In this document: positions 42,354 through 51,863 of the stretch, piece after piece
Position numbering within the stretch: the stretch's first letter is position 1
How the letters are laid out: every line of letters starts with the position of its first letter
The notes under the pieces: model-generated
The model's database searches: none
What the model saw: the letters and a program-made list of their open reading frames with translations, nothing else
What the model was told of the DNA's origin: nothing
NCBI RefSeq assembly: GCF_006442795.2
Contig: NZ_CP083956.1
Location: 2,581,501 to 2,645,500, forward strand
Length of the DNA: 64,000 bases
Source: Mesorhizobium sp. B1-1-8
GTDB taxonomy: Bacteria; Pseudomonadota; Alphaproteobacteria; Rhizobiales; Rhizobiaceae
Direction of reading: 5' to 3'
Program-made: the position numbers and the translations under genes

Positions 42354-43142
42354 TCAACGGGTGTTCTGCCGCAGCCATTTTTTCCAGGCCGCCTCGGAAC
42401 CGTTGAAAACGTTGATATCGCACTTGCCGGTCATACCGGGAACGATGCCGGTTCCGGTGTATTGCCAGAAGGCGAAGGGATGGCCGCCGTATTTATCGCG
42501 CGGATGGCCGGCGACCGAGCGCAGCCAATAGGGATAGCCGCGGAACGTCGCCAGGTCGTTGTCGTCGAAGAAGTCGAGCGAGGTGTAGATGATCGGCTTC
42601 TTGCCGTAATGGCGCTCGATCATTTCGAGGAAAATGGTCATCTCTGCGCGCACCGTCGCCGGGTCAGGGCGCAGCCTGCAGGTCGGCGACTTCGGGTTCC
42701 ATTCCATGTCGAGCACCGGCGGCATCGCCGACGGATCGTTGGGGACATTGGCGATGAACCAGCGCGCCTGGGCTTCGGCCGGCGTGCAGAAATAGAAGAA
42801 GTGATAGGCGGCGCGGGGAACGCCCGCGGCCTTCGTCCTTTGCCAATGCTCGTTGAAGGACTCGTCGAAGCGGTCGCCGCCCTCGGTCGCTTTGATGAAG
42901 GCGAAAGAGATGCCGCTGGCTCTCGCCGTCGGCCAATCGACCGAGGTCTGATACTTGGAGACGTCGGTGCCGTGGATGGCGTAAGTCCATGGCGCGCCGC
43001 TGTCCCACTCATGCGGCTTTGAGTCTTCGAATTTGGGCGCGCGCACGGCAATTGTCTGCGACGGCGACAGCGGCGAAAGATCGTCCACCGTCGAACAGGC
43101 GCCCAGCAGCGTCAGCATCAGGATGGCCGCAAGACGGCGCAT
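42354..43142 (-). CDS. GH25 family lysozyme-like lipoprotein
   Basis: A protein of 262 residues with a lipoprotein signal (MRRLAAILMLTLLGACS, Cys 16). The GH25 domain runs from about residue 55 to the end: HGTDVSKYQTSVDWP, SFAFIKATEGG, YHFFYFC, VLDMEWNPKSP (catalytic Asp and Glu) and PFAFWQYTGTG. It is a muramidase-type cell wall hydrolase held in the membrane. Start at 43142 with GGGGA ahead. Confidence 0.9.
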   Translation of the reverse strand: MRRLAAILMLTLLGACSTVDDLSPLSPSQTIAVRAPKFEDSKPHEWDSGAPWTYAIHGTDVSKYQTSVDWPTARASGISFAFIKATEGGDRFDESFNEHWQRTKAAGVPRAAYHFFYFCTPAEAQARWFIANVPNDPSAMPPVLDMEWNPKSPTCRLRPDPATVRAEMTIFLEMIERHYGKKPIIYTSLDFFDDNDLATFRGYPYWLRSVAGHPRDKYGGHPFAFWQYTGTGIVPGMTGKCDINVFNGSEAAWKKWLRQNTR

Positions 43143-43292
43143 GATTTTCCCCGAGCCGGTTCCAGCCGGCCGCTGATGGGTCTCTACTGATGGCCTTCGC
43201 TCGCTCGGGCCCCCTCCGAACGATCGCCCCACAGGATCGTTCAGCTGTCCAAAGCGCGTCGAAGGGGACGCGCCTTGGTGGTTATTCCTTCG

Positions 43293-43339
43293 TGCATGTC
43301 GTTGTCCCAAAACCGCTCGGCACTTTTGGGCGACATGCA
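43293..43339. repeat. REP-type palindrome
   Basis: TGCATGTCG and CGACATGCA are perfect arms around CCCAAAACCGC-TCGGCAC-TTTTGGG, with the core AAAACCGCTCGGCACTTTT. Related copies are at 10989-11007 and 30409-30455. The 316-base gap 43143-43458 holds this repeat plus a CGAACGATCGCCCC-type segment and no gene. Confidence 0.75.
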
Positions 43340-43458
43340 TCGGTCATCGCCGAACATGGTTGATAATCCATTGACGGCGCTCGACAACGCTCGTGATTTT
43401 GCGGAAGCAATGGCGGCAAATCGATGACATAAGTCGAGCCGGAAAATTTGGGGGAAAG

Positions 43459-44844
43459 ATGCGGGCGGTTGTGAAATTCATCAAATGGCTGCTGGGCCTT
43501 GTCGTGCTGGCTGTCGTCGCACTCTTCGCCTGGCTCTATTTCGCGCCGCCGGAGCTGATCCGGGTCGGCTCCGGCTATTCTGCCAAGATCGTCTGCTCCA
43601 ACGTCTTCATTGCCGGCCGCGACGCCGATCAGGTGCTGGCGGTCGACGTCCAGGCACCGGGCCATCCACTGCTGAAACTGATGAAAGTGTCCGTCGACAA
43701 GGAGAGGGGGATTGTTTCGGCGGGCCTGCTTTGGGTGCTGGGAAAAAGTATCGCCGTCGAGCGGGACGGCGTCGGCTGCGCTTCCGTTCCCGACGGCGAC
43801 ACTGGCAAGTCCAGACAGACGTCCCTGCATGCCGCGCCGCCAGCCGCAACGCAACCGGACGCGCTCTGGCCCGAGGGCGAGCGGGTGGATGCCTCGCAAA
43901 ACCCTGAGGTTTCGAAGATCGTCGACGATCAGGCTATGGCCGGCATCGGCATGCGCGCGATCGTGGTGGTGAAGAACGGCCGTATCGTCGCGGAGCGCTA
44001 CGGCGACGGCTTTTCGGCAAAGACGCCGCTGCTCGGCTGGTCGATGACCAAGACGGTGAATGCCGCGATCGTCGGCACGCTGGTGAAGGACGGCAAGATG
44101 GCGCTCGACAACAAGGGCCTGTTCGCGCCGTGGAAAGCCGACGGGCGGGCGGCAATCAGCCTTGCTGACATGATGGCGATGTCGAGTGGGCTGGAATTCA
44201 ATGAGGATTATGGCGACGTCGCCGACGTCACACGCATGCTCTATCTGGAACCGGACATGGCACGGTTTGCCGGGGCCAAGCCGCTGACCGGCGAGGTCGG
44301 CAAGGTGTTTTCCTATTCGAGCGGCACGGCGGTGATGCTGTCGCGGCTCTGGCAGGATGCGATCGGCGACAAGGTAAAGGCGCTGGCATGGCCGAGGACG
44401 GCGCTGTTCGAGCCGCTCGGCATGCGCAGCGCGGTGCTCGAGACCGACGAGCAGGGCACTTTCGTCGGTTCATCCTATCTCTACGCCACGGCGCATGACT
44501 GGGCCCGCTTTGCACAGTTCCTGCTGCAGGGCGGGGTCTGGGACGGCAACCAGATCCTGCCTGCCGGCTTCGTCGACTGGATGCGCGAACCGGCGCCGGC
44601 CTCGAGAGTCTACGGCAAGGGCCAAGTGTGGATCGAAGGTCCGGGCGACGAGGAGAATCCCGGCGCCGGCGTCACCGAGGGCCTGCCCAAGGACACTTAC
44701 TGGATGGAGGGGCATGACGGCCAGACGGCGGCCATCATTCCGTCGGAGCAACTGGTGGTGGTGCGGCTAGGACTGACGCCGGGCAAGTTCGGCTACCGGC
44801 CGCAAACGATGGTGGCGGCGCTGGTCAAGGTGCTGCACCAGTAA
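43459..44844 (+). CDS. Serine hydrolase, beta-lactamase class C/esterase family
   Basis: A protein of 461 residues. One N-terminal membrane helix (about residues 9-28) anchors the protein in the inner membrane, facing the periplasm. The beta-lactamase-like domain is at about 150-455. The nucleophile is in SMTK near 198 (SxxK), YSSG near 290 is the YxN-type position, and the third motif is HDGQTAAIIP near 423. Members act as D-aminopeptidases, esterases or 6-aminohexanoate-dimer hydrolase-like enzymes. Start at 43459 with GGGGGAAAG upstream. Confidence 0.87.
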   Translation: MRAVVKFIKWLLGLVVLAVVALFAWLYFAPPELIRVGSGYSAKIVCSNVFIAGRDADQVLAVDVQAPGHPLLKLMKVSVDKERGIVSAGLLWVLGKSIAVERDGVGCASVPDGDTGKSRQTSLHAAPPAATQPDALWPEGERVDASQNPEVSKIVDDQAMAGIGMRAIVVVKNGRIVAERYGDGFSAKTPLLGWSMTKTVNAAIVGTLVKDGKMALDNKGLFAPWKADGRAAISLADMMAMSSGLEFNEDYGDVADVTRMLYLEPDMARFAGAKPLTGEVGKVFSYSSGTAVMLSRLWQDAIGDKVKALAWPRTALFEPLGMRSAVLETDEQGTFVGSSYLYATAHDWARFAQFLLQGGVWDGNQILPAGFVDWMREPAPASRVYGKGQVWIEGPGDEENPGAGVTEGLPKDTYWMEGHDGQTAAIIPSEQLVVVRLGLTPGKFGYRPQTMVAALVKVLHQ

Positions 44845-44848
44845 TGTG

Positions 44849-45514
44849 TTATTTTGGGGATCCAAGCACGGCCAACCAGGCGTAGCCGCGATAAAGCGTT
44901 CTGAAATGGAAGCCTGCGCCGGTCCGCTCGGATTCCGATTCCAGCACCTCACGCAGCGAAGCGCGTGGCTGGACATGGAACTTCCGCAGCCAGCCGCGCA
45001 GCATCGCCCGGAACCACCGCGGCAGGCCTTCCTGCTGGCCGAAGTCGACGACATGCAGCGAGCCGCCGGGTGCCAGCGCAGCGAGTGCTGCCGAAACGGT
45101 CTTTTCCCAGCCTGGGATCATCGACAGCGAATAGGAGACGAAGACGCGGTCGAACCGCTCAACGCCGAAGAGCGCCCCAGCGTCGAAATCGGTGGCGTCG
45201 CCGCGCGCCAGGCTGACTTTGGCCGAGAGGCCTTCGCGGGCGATTGCAGCGCCGGCCGTTTCCAGCATCTCGGCCGAGATGTCGAGGCCGAAGAAGCGGG
45301 CATCGGGATAACGGCGAGCGGCGAGCACGATGTTGCGGCCGGTGCCGCAGCCGAGCTCAAGCACGGTGCTGCCGGGCGGCACGTCGAGCCCTTCGATCAA
45401 CCGATCGCGGCCGAGCAGGTAATATTTGCGGGTCAGATCGTAGATATGGCGCTGCCAACGATAGACGCCATCCATCAGTTCGGCGTGGCTGGCGGGCAGC
45501 TCCGTCGTGCTCAT
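44849..45514 (-). CDS. btaB: Diacylglyceryl-homoserine N-methyltransferase BtaB
   Basis: A protein of 221 residues, a SAM methyltransferase with VLELGCGTGRNIVLAARRYP near 47, GLDISAEMLETA near 74 and VVDFGQQEGLPRWFRAML near 146. In Rhodobacter and rhizobia, BtaB adds three methyl groups to diacylglyceryl homoserine to give the betaine lipid DGTS. The gene follows btaA with an ATGA overlap, which makes the assignment firm. It converges on the serine hydrolase gene. Confidence 0.88.
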   Translation of the reverse strand: MSTTELPASHAELMDGVYRWQRHIYDLTRKYYLLGRDRLIEGLDVPPGSTVLELGCGTGRNIVLAARRYPDARFFGLDISAEMLETAGAAIAREGLSAKVSLARGDATDFDAGALFGVERFDRVFVSYSLSMIPGWEKTVSAALAALAPGGSLHVVDFGQQEGLPRWFRAMLRGWLRKFHVQPRASLREVLESESERTGAGFHFRTLYRGYAWLAVLGSPK

Positions 45515-46758
45515 GCGGCGCGCTTCACATAGAGGTGGAAGCCGCCATAGATGGCCGAGCGGTCCTGCGCCGAGAATTCGCGCGACGCTTCGTTCTCGTA
45601 ATTCCACTGGTCGAGGAGCGAGTTGGAGAGGCGGCCCGGCAGCAGGCTGGGTTCGGCCGCGGTGCGAAAGATGACGCGGGCGCCGGCCGACGCCGTGCGG
45701 GTGATCTCGGTCCACAGCGCATTGAGCTGGTCGTCGGTCATCCAGTCCTGCGCATCGAGGAGCACGAAACGGTCGACGGAGCCGGCATCCTTGCCGGCGA
45801 GGAATTCGATCAGATTGGCGTGGTGGATGGCGACGCGATCGATGTTGGCGCGGATCACCTTGTAATTGCGCTTTTCCAGGTAGGCGGGCAGCGCAGCCTC
45901 GCCTGGCTGCGGATAGCGGCGGGCAAAGGCCTGCCAGGCAAAGTAGTTGTTCTTCAGCGGGAAATCGCAAGCGAGCTTTTCCAGCCGGGCTTTCAACACG
46001 CTGACCATCGTGCCGTCGCCTGAGGTGATCAGCGAATCGTACTGTGCCGGCGGGATGCCGAGGCCGAACAGCGAGGCCTTGCGCGACATCGTCCATTTCA
46101 GCAGCTTCTTGTCGAAAACCGGCGCCAGCTCCTCGTTGAAGAAGCGGCGCTGTTCGCCGATGTTGGTCGCGGCCATGATGCCGGCCGGGTCGACGCCGAA
46201 CAGCTTGGCGACGCGATGTCCCATGGCGATGAACAGGCCGAGCAGGCCGGTTTGATAGAAGTTGCGGTCGAAAACCGCGATGCGGCGGCGGCCTCGCCAG
46301 TTCCGGCGCTCCCAATATTGGCGGCTGACCGGATCGAGACGCGGCGCGATGAAGCGGTCATAGGCGTCCGAATTATGGCTTGTGTCGGCGGCGCCGAAGA
46401 AGCGGAACAGGTCGGCCTGCGACGGCAGGTGGCGCACGGCCTGCAGCTTCATGCGGTTCAGTGCGACATGCGCGGTATTGAGATCGACGGCGTCTATGCT
46501 GGCCGGAGAGCGGGTGAGATAAGCCAGAATGTTGCAGCCGCCCGACGCGATCGTGACGACGCGATGGCCGGCGCCCAACTGCATGGCCTCCATGTCGACG
46601 TCCGGATCTTCCCAGATCTGCGGATAGACGAGGCCGGAGAACAGAAAGGCAAACAGCCGCTCGGAGATACCCGCCTTCGACAGGGCCCGGTTCTGATAGA
46701 CGGCTTTTCCGACTTCCTTGCCACGGCGAAAAACGAGTTCTCCCGAAATATCCGACAT
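45511..46758 (-). CDS. btaA: SAM:diacylglycerol 3-amino-3-carboxypropyl transferase BtaA
   Basis: A protein of 415 residues of the DUF3419 family. FSGLVYPQIWEDPDVDMEAM near 41, VVTIASGGCNILAYL near 67 and IDAVDLNTAHVALNR near 85 form the SAM site, and VLLDAQDWMTDDQLNALW near 318 is conserved. BtaA puts the homoserine group on diacylglycerol, the first step to the phosphorus-free lipid DGTS made in phosphate starvation. A Pho box lies 50 bases before the start. In-frame starts further upstream overlap that box and are unlikely. Confidence 0.92.
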   Translation of the reverse strand: MSDISGELVFRRGKEVGKAVYQNRALSKAGISERLFAFLFSGLVYPQIWEDPDVDMEAMQLGAGHRVVTIASGGCNILAYLTRSPASIDAVDLNTAHVALNRMKLQAVRHLPSQADLFRFFGAADTSHNSDAYDRFIAPRLDPVSRQYWERRNWRGRRRIAVFDRNFYQTGLLGLFIAMGHRVAKLFGVDPAGIMAATNIGEQRRFFNEELAPVFDKKLLKWTMSRKASLFGLGIPPAQYDSLITSGDGTMVSVLKARLEKLACDFPLKNNYFAWQAFARRYPQPGEAALPAYLEKRNYKVIRANIDRVAIHHANLIEFLAGKDAGSVDRFVLLDAQDWMTDDQLNALWTEITRTASAGARVIFRTAAEPSLLPGRLSNSLLDQWNYENEASREFSAQDRSAIYGGFHLYVKRAA

Positions 46759-46807
46759 GGCAAGGTGATTCCCCGTTTGCGTTGGCGCAAGCGGGTAGCG
46801 CAGCGTC

Positions 46808-46825
46808 ATGACAGGCAGGTGACAG
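46808..46825 (-). promoter_or_regulatory. Pho box before btaAB
   Basis: On the minus strand CTGTCAC-CTGC-CTGTCAT matches the PhoB consensus CTGTCAT-N4-CTGTCAT with one difference. It is 50-67 bases before the btaA start. PhoB activation under low phosphate is inferred from the match and from the function of the genes. Confidence 0.85.
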
Positions 46826-46852
46826 GCTGTTGACGCCCGGTTGACACTATTC

Positions 46853-49800
46853 TTACAGCTTCCCGAAGCCTCCCGGCGTTGGTGTGGTAACAACGACTGC
46901 TTCGCCGGCATCGAGCGTCGTCTGGTCGCAAGCCTTCAGCACGTCGACCGATCCGTCGTTGCGGCGGACCTTGGTCGAGCCGGCCTCGCCATCGCCGCCG
47001 CCGTCGAGACCACGAGGCGGCCGGTTGCGGTGCGAGGACAGGATGGCGCATTCCATCTTCTCCAGGAAGCGGATCGTGCGCCTGGTGCCGTCGCCGGCGT
47101 TCCACTTGCCTTTGCCGCCGGAACCCTCGCGGATGCGGAAGTCCTCCAGCAGGACAGGGAAGCGCAGTTCCAGCACCTCCGGATCGGTCAGGCGCGAGTT
47201 GGTCATGTGGGTGTGGACACCGGAGGTGCCGGCAAAACCACGGCCCGAATTCATCCGGCCGGCCGGCGAGCCGGAGCAGATCGTCTCGTAATACTGGTAT
47301 TGCTTGTTGCCGAAGGTAAGGTTGTTCATCGTGCCTTGCGCATTGGCCATCGCGCCCATGGCGCCGAACAGCGCATTGGTGACGTGCTGCGAGGTCTCGA
47401 CATTGCCGGCAACGACCGCCGCCGGATAGGCGGGCTTCAGCATGCAGCCGTCGGGAATGATGATATTGATAGGCCTGAGACACCCGGCATTCATCGGGAT
47501 ATTGTCCTCGACCATGACGCGGAAGGCATAGAGCACGGCGGCGCGGGCGACCGGCTCCGGCGCGTTGAAATTGTTCTTCATGACCGGCGAAGTGCCGGTG
47601 AAGTCGACGGTGGCCTCGCGCTTTTTGCGATTGACGCTGATCTTGACCTTGATGACTTGGCCCGTGTCTGTCGGGTATTCGTATTGCGAGCTGTCGGGCA
47701 GTCTTTCCAGCACCCGGCGCACGCTCTCGGCGGCATTGTCCTGCACATGGCCCATATAGGCCTCGACGACATCGAGGCCGAAATGCGCGACCATCTTGCG
47801 CAACTCCGCGACGCCCTTTTCGTTGGCGGCGATCTGCGCCTTGAGGTCGGCGATGTTCTGGCCGGGGTTGCGGGCCGGGTAGGGATGGTCGGTGAGCAGC
47901 GTATCGAGCTCCTTCTCGCGGAAGCGGCCGCGGTCGACGATGCGGAAATTGTCGAACAGCACGCCTTCCTCATCGACCGTCGTGGCGAGCGGCGTCATCG
48001 AGCCGGGCGCGGTGCCGCCGACATCGGCGTGATGGCCGCGCGAGGCGGCCCAGAACAGGATCTGCTTGCGCGCATCGTCGAACACCGGCGTCACCACGGT
48101 GATATCAGGCAAATGCGTGCCGCCATTATACGGCGCGTTGAGGGCGAAGACGTCGCCCGGATGGATGTCGCCCGAGTTCAGGCGGATAATCGTTTCGACC
48201 GAGCGATCCATGGAGCCGAGATGCACCGGCATGTGCGGCGCATTGGCGACCAGCGCGCCATGGCGATCGAACACCGCGCAGGAAAAGTCCAGCCGCTCCT
48301 TGATGTTGACGGAATAGGCGGTGTTCTGAAGCGTCACGCCCATCTGCTCGGCGATCGACATGAAAAGGTTGTTGAACACCTCCAGCATGACCGGGTCCGC
48401 TTCGGTGCCGAGTGCCGCCCGCCGACGCTTCTTGCTCGTTCGCCGCAAAAGCACATGGTTCCTTGCGGTGATCTCGGCCTGCCACCCCGGCTCGACGACG
48501 ATGGTCTGGTTGGGCTCAATGACGAGCGCTGGCCCCGCCACCTTGTAGCCGGGCTGCAGATCCTCGCGCCTGAAAATGCCCGCATCGCGCCAGGCGCCGT
48601 CGACAAAGAATTGCCGGGCCTGCCAAGGACTTGCCGCCTTGTCTTCGAGGTTTGATTCGCTTTCGTCCCGGCCAGTATTGCCGATCTCTGCGCCTTCGAC
48701 GCCAACTGCCTCGACGATCATCGGCTTGTTCTCGTAGACGAAGCCGAACTGGGCCTTGTGGGCGGCTTCGAAATCGCTTCTGGCCCGGAAGATCGAGCCA
48801 TGCTCGAAATTCACCGGCAGCGCGGTATCGGTGCCGTCATAGCGGATCTGCAGGATCGGCTTTGAAGCTATGGCGGCCTCACCAATGCCTTGCTCGCTCA
48901 GTTCGGCGACGACGCCCTGGCGCAACGCCGCGATTAGCGCCTCGATCGCCGAGCGGGATTCCTCCGCCAGCGGCTGCAACAGCGCCTGCTGGCGCGAGGC
49001 AAAAACCGACGACAGGCCGATGCCGTAAGCCGAAAGCAGGCCGGAAAACGGATGGATGAGCACCGCTTCCATGCCGAGCGCGTCGGCGACCAGGCAAGCA
49101 TGCTGACCGCCGGCGCCGCCAAAACAATTGAGCAGATATTCGGTGACGTCATAGCCGCGCTGCACCGAGATCTTCTTGATGGCGTTGGCCATGTTCTCGA
49201 CGGCGATGGTGATGAAGCCTTCGGCCACCGCTTCCGGCGAGCGGCCGTCGCCGATGTCGGCGGCAAGGGCGGCGAACTTTTCGCGTACGGCGTCGACATC
49301 GAGCGGCTGGTCCTGGCCGGGGCCGAAAATCGCCGGAAAGAAATCGGGCTGCAATTTGCCGAGCATGACATTGGCGTCGGTGACGGCAAGCGGTCCGCCG
49401 CGCCGGTAGGCGACCGGGCCGGGATTGGCACCGGCCGAGTCCGGGCCGACGCGAAAACGCCCTGCCTCGTAGTGCAGGATCGAACCGCCGCCGGCGGCGA
49501 CTGTGTGGATGCGCATCATCGGCGCACGGATGCGCACGCCCGCGACCTCGGTGTCGAAGGCACGCTCATACTCGCCGTCATAGTGGGCAACATCGGTCGA
49601 GGTGCCGCCCATGTCGAAGCCGATGACCTTGTCGAAGCCGGCGAGCTTCGCCGTCTCGACCATGCCGACGACACCGCCGGCCGGGCCGGACAGCAGCGCG
49701 TCCTTGCCCTGGAACATGTCGGCGGCGGTCAACCCGCCCGAAGACATCATGAACATCAGGCGAGGCGATTCCCTCCCACTTGAGGGGAGGATGGCGGCGG

Positions 49801-50644
49801 AGCCGCCGGGTGGGGTCGGGTCGACTGGGCTTGGCGTTCTAGCGGTGCCTTCTGAGGTGACCCCCTCTGGCCGCTTCGCTGCGATCTCCCCCTCGAGGGG
49901 GGAGATTGGTGCCGTGCCCAGTTCGCCCGCCACCCTTTGCACATAGCGCGATAAAATCGGCGACAGATAGGCGTCGACCACTGTTGTGTCGCCGCGGCCG
50001 ACCAGCTTGATCAGCGGCGAGACTTCGTGGCTGACCGAAACCTGGCCGAAGCCGAGCTTGCGGCAGACCTTGGCCACGGCCTTCTCATGGTCTGGATATT
50101 TCCAGGCATGCATGAAGACGATCGCCACCGCATCGATGCCGTCGGCCTTCGCCTGCTCGATCGCCGGGCGGCAGGCGGCGATGTCGAGCAGCCGCTCGAC
50201 GCGGCCATCGGCGCGCACGCGCTCGTCGATCTCGATGACGCGCTCATAAAGCTGCTCGGGAAGAATGATTTCCTTGGCGAAGATATCGGGCCGCGCCTGG
50301 TAGGCGATGCGCAGTGCGTCGCGAAATCCCTTGGTGATCAGCAACAGGACACGATCACCCTTGCGCTCGAGCAGCGCGTTGGTGGCGACGGTGGTGCCCA
50401 TCTTGATATCGCCGATCAGGTCGGCGGGAATGGTGGCGCCGGCTTTCAGCCCAAGCAAATCGCGAATGCCCTGGATAGCGGCATCGGCGTATGCACCCGG
50501 ATTGTCCGACAGCAGTTTACGCGGATACAAGCGGCCTTGCGGGTCGCGACCGATAACATCGGTGAAGGTTCCACCACGGTCGATCCAGAAATCCCATCTG
50601 GAGATATCGGCAGGTCCCGGCATTTGCTTGTCCGATTTTGTCAT
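46853..50644 (-). CDS. 5-oxoprolinase/hydantoinase, fused A and B halves
   Basis: A protein of 1263 residues. The HyuA-like half spans about 15-760 ([15 protein letters not shown] near 23, [14 protein letters not shown] near 83, [20 protein letters not shown] and [12 protein letters not shown] near 320-345) and the HyuB-like half about 780-1255 ([26 protein letters not shown]). ATP-dependent ring opening of 5-oxoproline or a hydantoin is expected. Residues about 246-293 are foreign to the family and come from a palindromic repeat inserted in frame, between ELGTA and [12 protein letters not shown]. The rest is intact, so a working enzyme is likely. No close link to the pyrimidine locus by position. 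Confidence 0.88.
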   Translation of the reverse strand: MTKSDKQMPGPADISRWDFWIDRGGTFTDVIGRDPQGRLYPRKLLSDNPGAYADAAIQGIRDLLGLKAGATIPADLIGDIKMGTTVATNALLERKGDRVLLLITKGFRDALRIAYQARPDIFAKEIILPEQLYERVIEIDERVRADGRVERLLDIAACRPAIEQAKADGIDAVAIVFMHAWKYPDHEKAVAKVCRKLGFGQVSVSHEVSPLIKLVGRGDTTVVDAYLSPILSRYVQRVAGELGTAPISPLEGEIAAKRPEGVTSEGTARTPSPVDPTPPGGSAAILPSSGRESPRLMFMMSSGGLTAADMFQGKDALLSGPAGGVVGMVETAKLAGFDKVIGFDMGGTSTDVAHYDGEYERAFDTEVAGVRIRAPMMRIHTVAAGGGSILHYEAGRFRVGPDSAGANPGPVAYRRGGPLAVTDANVMLGKLQPDFFPAIFGPGQDQPLDVDAVREKFAALAADIGDGRSPEAVAEGFITIAVENMANAIKKISVQRGYDVTEYLLNCFGGAGGQHACLVADALGMEAVLIHPFSGLLSAYGIGLSSVFASRQQALLQPLAEESRSAIEALIAALRQGVVAELSEQGIGEAAIASKPILQIRYDGTDTALPVNFEHGSIFRARSDFEAAHKAQFGFVYENKPMIVEAVGVEGAEIGNTGRDESESNLEDKAASPWQARQFFVDGAWRDAGIFRREDLQPGYKVAGPALVIEPNQTIVVEPGWQAEITARNHVLLRRTSKKRRRAALGTEADPVMLEVFNNLFMSIAEQMGVTLQNTAYSVNIKERLDFSCAVFDRHGALVANAPHMPVHLGSMDRSVETIIRLNSGDIHPGDVFALNAPYNGGTHLPDITVVTPVFDDARKQILFWAASRGHHADVGGTAPGSMTPLATTVDEEGVLFDNFRIVDRGRFREKELDTLLTDHPYPARNPGQNIADLKAQIAANEKGVAELRKMVAHFGLDVVEAYMGHVQDNAAESVRRVLERLPDSSQYEYPTDTGQVIKVKISVNRKKREATVDFTGTSPVMKNNFNAPEPVARAAVLYAFRVMVEDNIPMNAGCLRPINIIIPDGCMLKPAYPAAVVAGNVETSQHVTNALFGAMGAMANAQGTMNNLTFGNKQYQYYETICSGSPAGRMNSGRGFAGTSGVHTHMTNSRLTDPEVLELRFPVLLEDFRIREGSGGKGKWNAGDGTRRTIRFLEKMECAILSSHRNRPPRGLDGGGDGEAGSTKVRRNDGSVDVLKACDQTTLDAGEAVVVTTPTPGGFGKL
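49766..49913. repeat. Palindromic repeat inserted inside the oxoprolinase gene
   Basis: The element has CCCTCC-CACTTGA-GGGGAGG and CTCCCCC-TCGA-GGGGGGAG hairpins at its ends and CGGCGGAGCCGCCGGG in the middle. It resembles the intergenic repeats of this genome but lies within the coding frame. It contributes 48 codons (residues [16 protein letters not shown] ... ILPSSGRES) with no stop and a length of 144 bases, a multiple of three. Confidence 0.8.
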
Positions 50645-50794
50645 TGAGTCTGTCTGTTAGTTCGCCGTACGTCCGCCGGCAATCGCAAGTTGATGTTACA
50701 TATGGAAACGCAACGTTACGAAACCGTGCGGCGACTGATGCATTTTTCTTTCGACCGCTCACCGAAACGTGAGCGTTGTTGAAGGAGAGATATC

Positions 50795-51001
50795 ATGAAG
50801 AAGCTCATTCTGGCGTCTGTTTCGGCGCTCGCCCTGCTGGGGGTCGCGGCTTGCAGCAACAGCGGCACCGGAACCGACAATACGACCACCCAGAGCACCA
50901 ACCCGCCGGCCTCCGACCAGACGATGAAGCCGGCGAATCCTGATGCTTCGAAGCCTGCCCAGCCGGCTCCGGCAACACCTCCCGCTGCCCCTGCGAAGTA
51001 G
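50795..51001 (+). CDS. Small Pro/Thr-rich lipoprotein
   Basis: A protein of 68 residues. The lipobox LLGVAAC puts the acylated cysteine at residue 20. The rest is low-complexity, rich in Pro, Ala, Thr and Asn (TTTQSTNPPAS, PAQPAPATPPAAPAK), and probably unfolded. Start at 50795 with AAGGAGAG ahead. Function unknown; such short lipoproteins are common outer-membrane or periplasmic linkers in rhizobia. Confidence 0.8.
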   Translation: MKKLILASVSALALLGVAACSNSGTGTDNTTTQSTNPPASDQTMKPANPDASKPAQPAPATPPAAPAK

Positions 51002-51143
51002 GGTTCAGCCCAATGGAATGGAGAAGGCTGGCCTTGTGCCGGCCTTCTTTCTGCTCTGGGAACTCCTCCGCGTGCCGGCGGGTCGGCGTCTGCGGCATTG
51101 TCCCAGCTTGATAGTGGTGGCCGGTTCGCACTAAGAAGCCGGC

Positions 51144-51863
51144 ATGTCGATTTGGGACCGCCTCGGCGACTTCATCGCACGTGTTTCGTCGTCGGCGTCC
51201 TCGGGCGTTGCGGACGTGGTTGAGGCTGTGCGCACAGTCTTTGCCGGCGACGCGGACCTGCGCCGCCGTGTTGCCTTTTCGGTGGCGATGATCGCACTCT
51301 CGGCCAAGATGGCCAAGGCCGACGGCATCGTCACCCAGGACGAGGTGCGTGCTTTCCAGGAAATCTTCGAGGTGCCACCGAACGAGACACGCAACGTGGC
51401 GCGCCTCTACGACCTCGCCAAGCGCGACGTCGCCGGGTTCGAAATCTATGCCCAGCGGATGGCGCAACTTTGCGGCTCCGGCCATGCGAACTGCATGATG
51501 CTGGAAGATATCCTCGACGGGTTGTTCCACATCGCCAAGGCCGATGGCCTGATCCACGAACGGGAAGGGCTCTTCCTGCATCGCATCGCCCAGATCTTCG
51601 AGATCGACGAGGCGCATTACCAGGCGATCCTGTCGCGACATGTCAATCTCGGCGCCGCCGACCCCTATGTCGTGCTCGGCATCGAGCGCGGCAAGTCGTT
51701 CGAGGAGGTCAGGAAACGCTACCGCAAGTTGATCTCCGACAATCACCCGGACAGGCTGATCGCGCGCGGCCTGCCGCAGGAGTTCATCAAGATCGCCACG
51801 ACCAGGGTCGCGGCGATCAATGCAGCCTATGAGATGATCGAACGGGGCCTCAGGCACGTATGA
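51144..51863 (+). CDS. TerB-DnaJ protein (DjlA-like)
   Basis: A protein of 239 residues. Residues about 48-160 form a helical TerB domain (AKADGIVTQDEVRAFQEIF, AKADGLIHEREGLFLHRIA, the two Asp-rich metal-binding repeats). Residues about 175-238 form a J domain (YVVLGIERGKSFEEVRKRYR, with the HPD triad in NHPDRL). DjlA co-chaperones stimulate DnaK at the membrane, but no clear N-terminal membrane helix is seen here. The amidase gene overlaps its stop by ATGA. Confidence 0.88.
   Translation: MSIWDRLGDFIARVSSSASSGVADVVEAVRTVFAGDADLRRRVAFSVAMIALSAKMAKADGIVTQDEVRAFQEIFEVPPNETRNVARLYDLAKRDVAGFEIYAQRMAQLCGSGHANCMMLEDILDGLFHIAKADGLIHEREGLFLHRIAQIFEIDEAHYQAILSRHVNLGAADPYVVLGIERGKSFEEVRKRYRKLISDNHPDRLIARGLPQEFIKIATTRVAAINAAYEMIERGLRHV

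Noticed and set aside
46841..48655. 604-codon open frame on the plus strand
   Set aside because: It mirrors the 5-oxoprolinase gene, whose motifs are clear, and has no ribosome site or family features.
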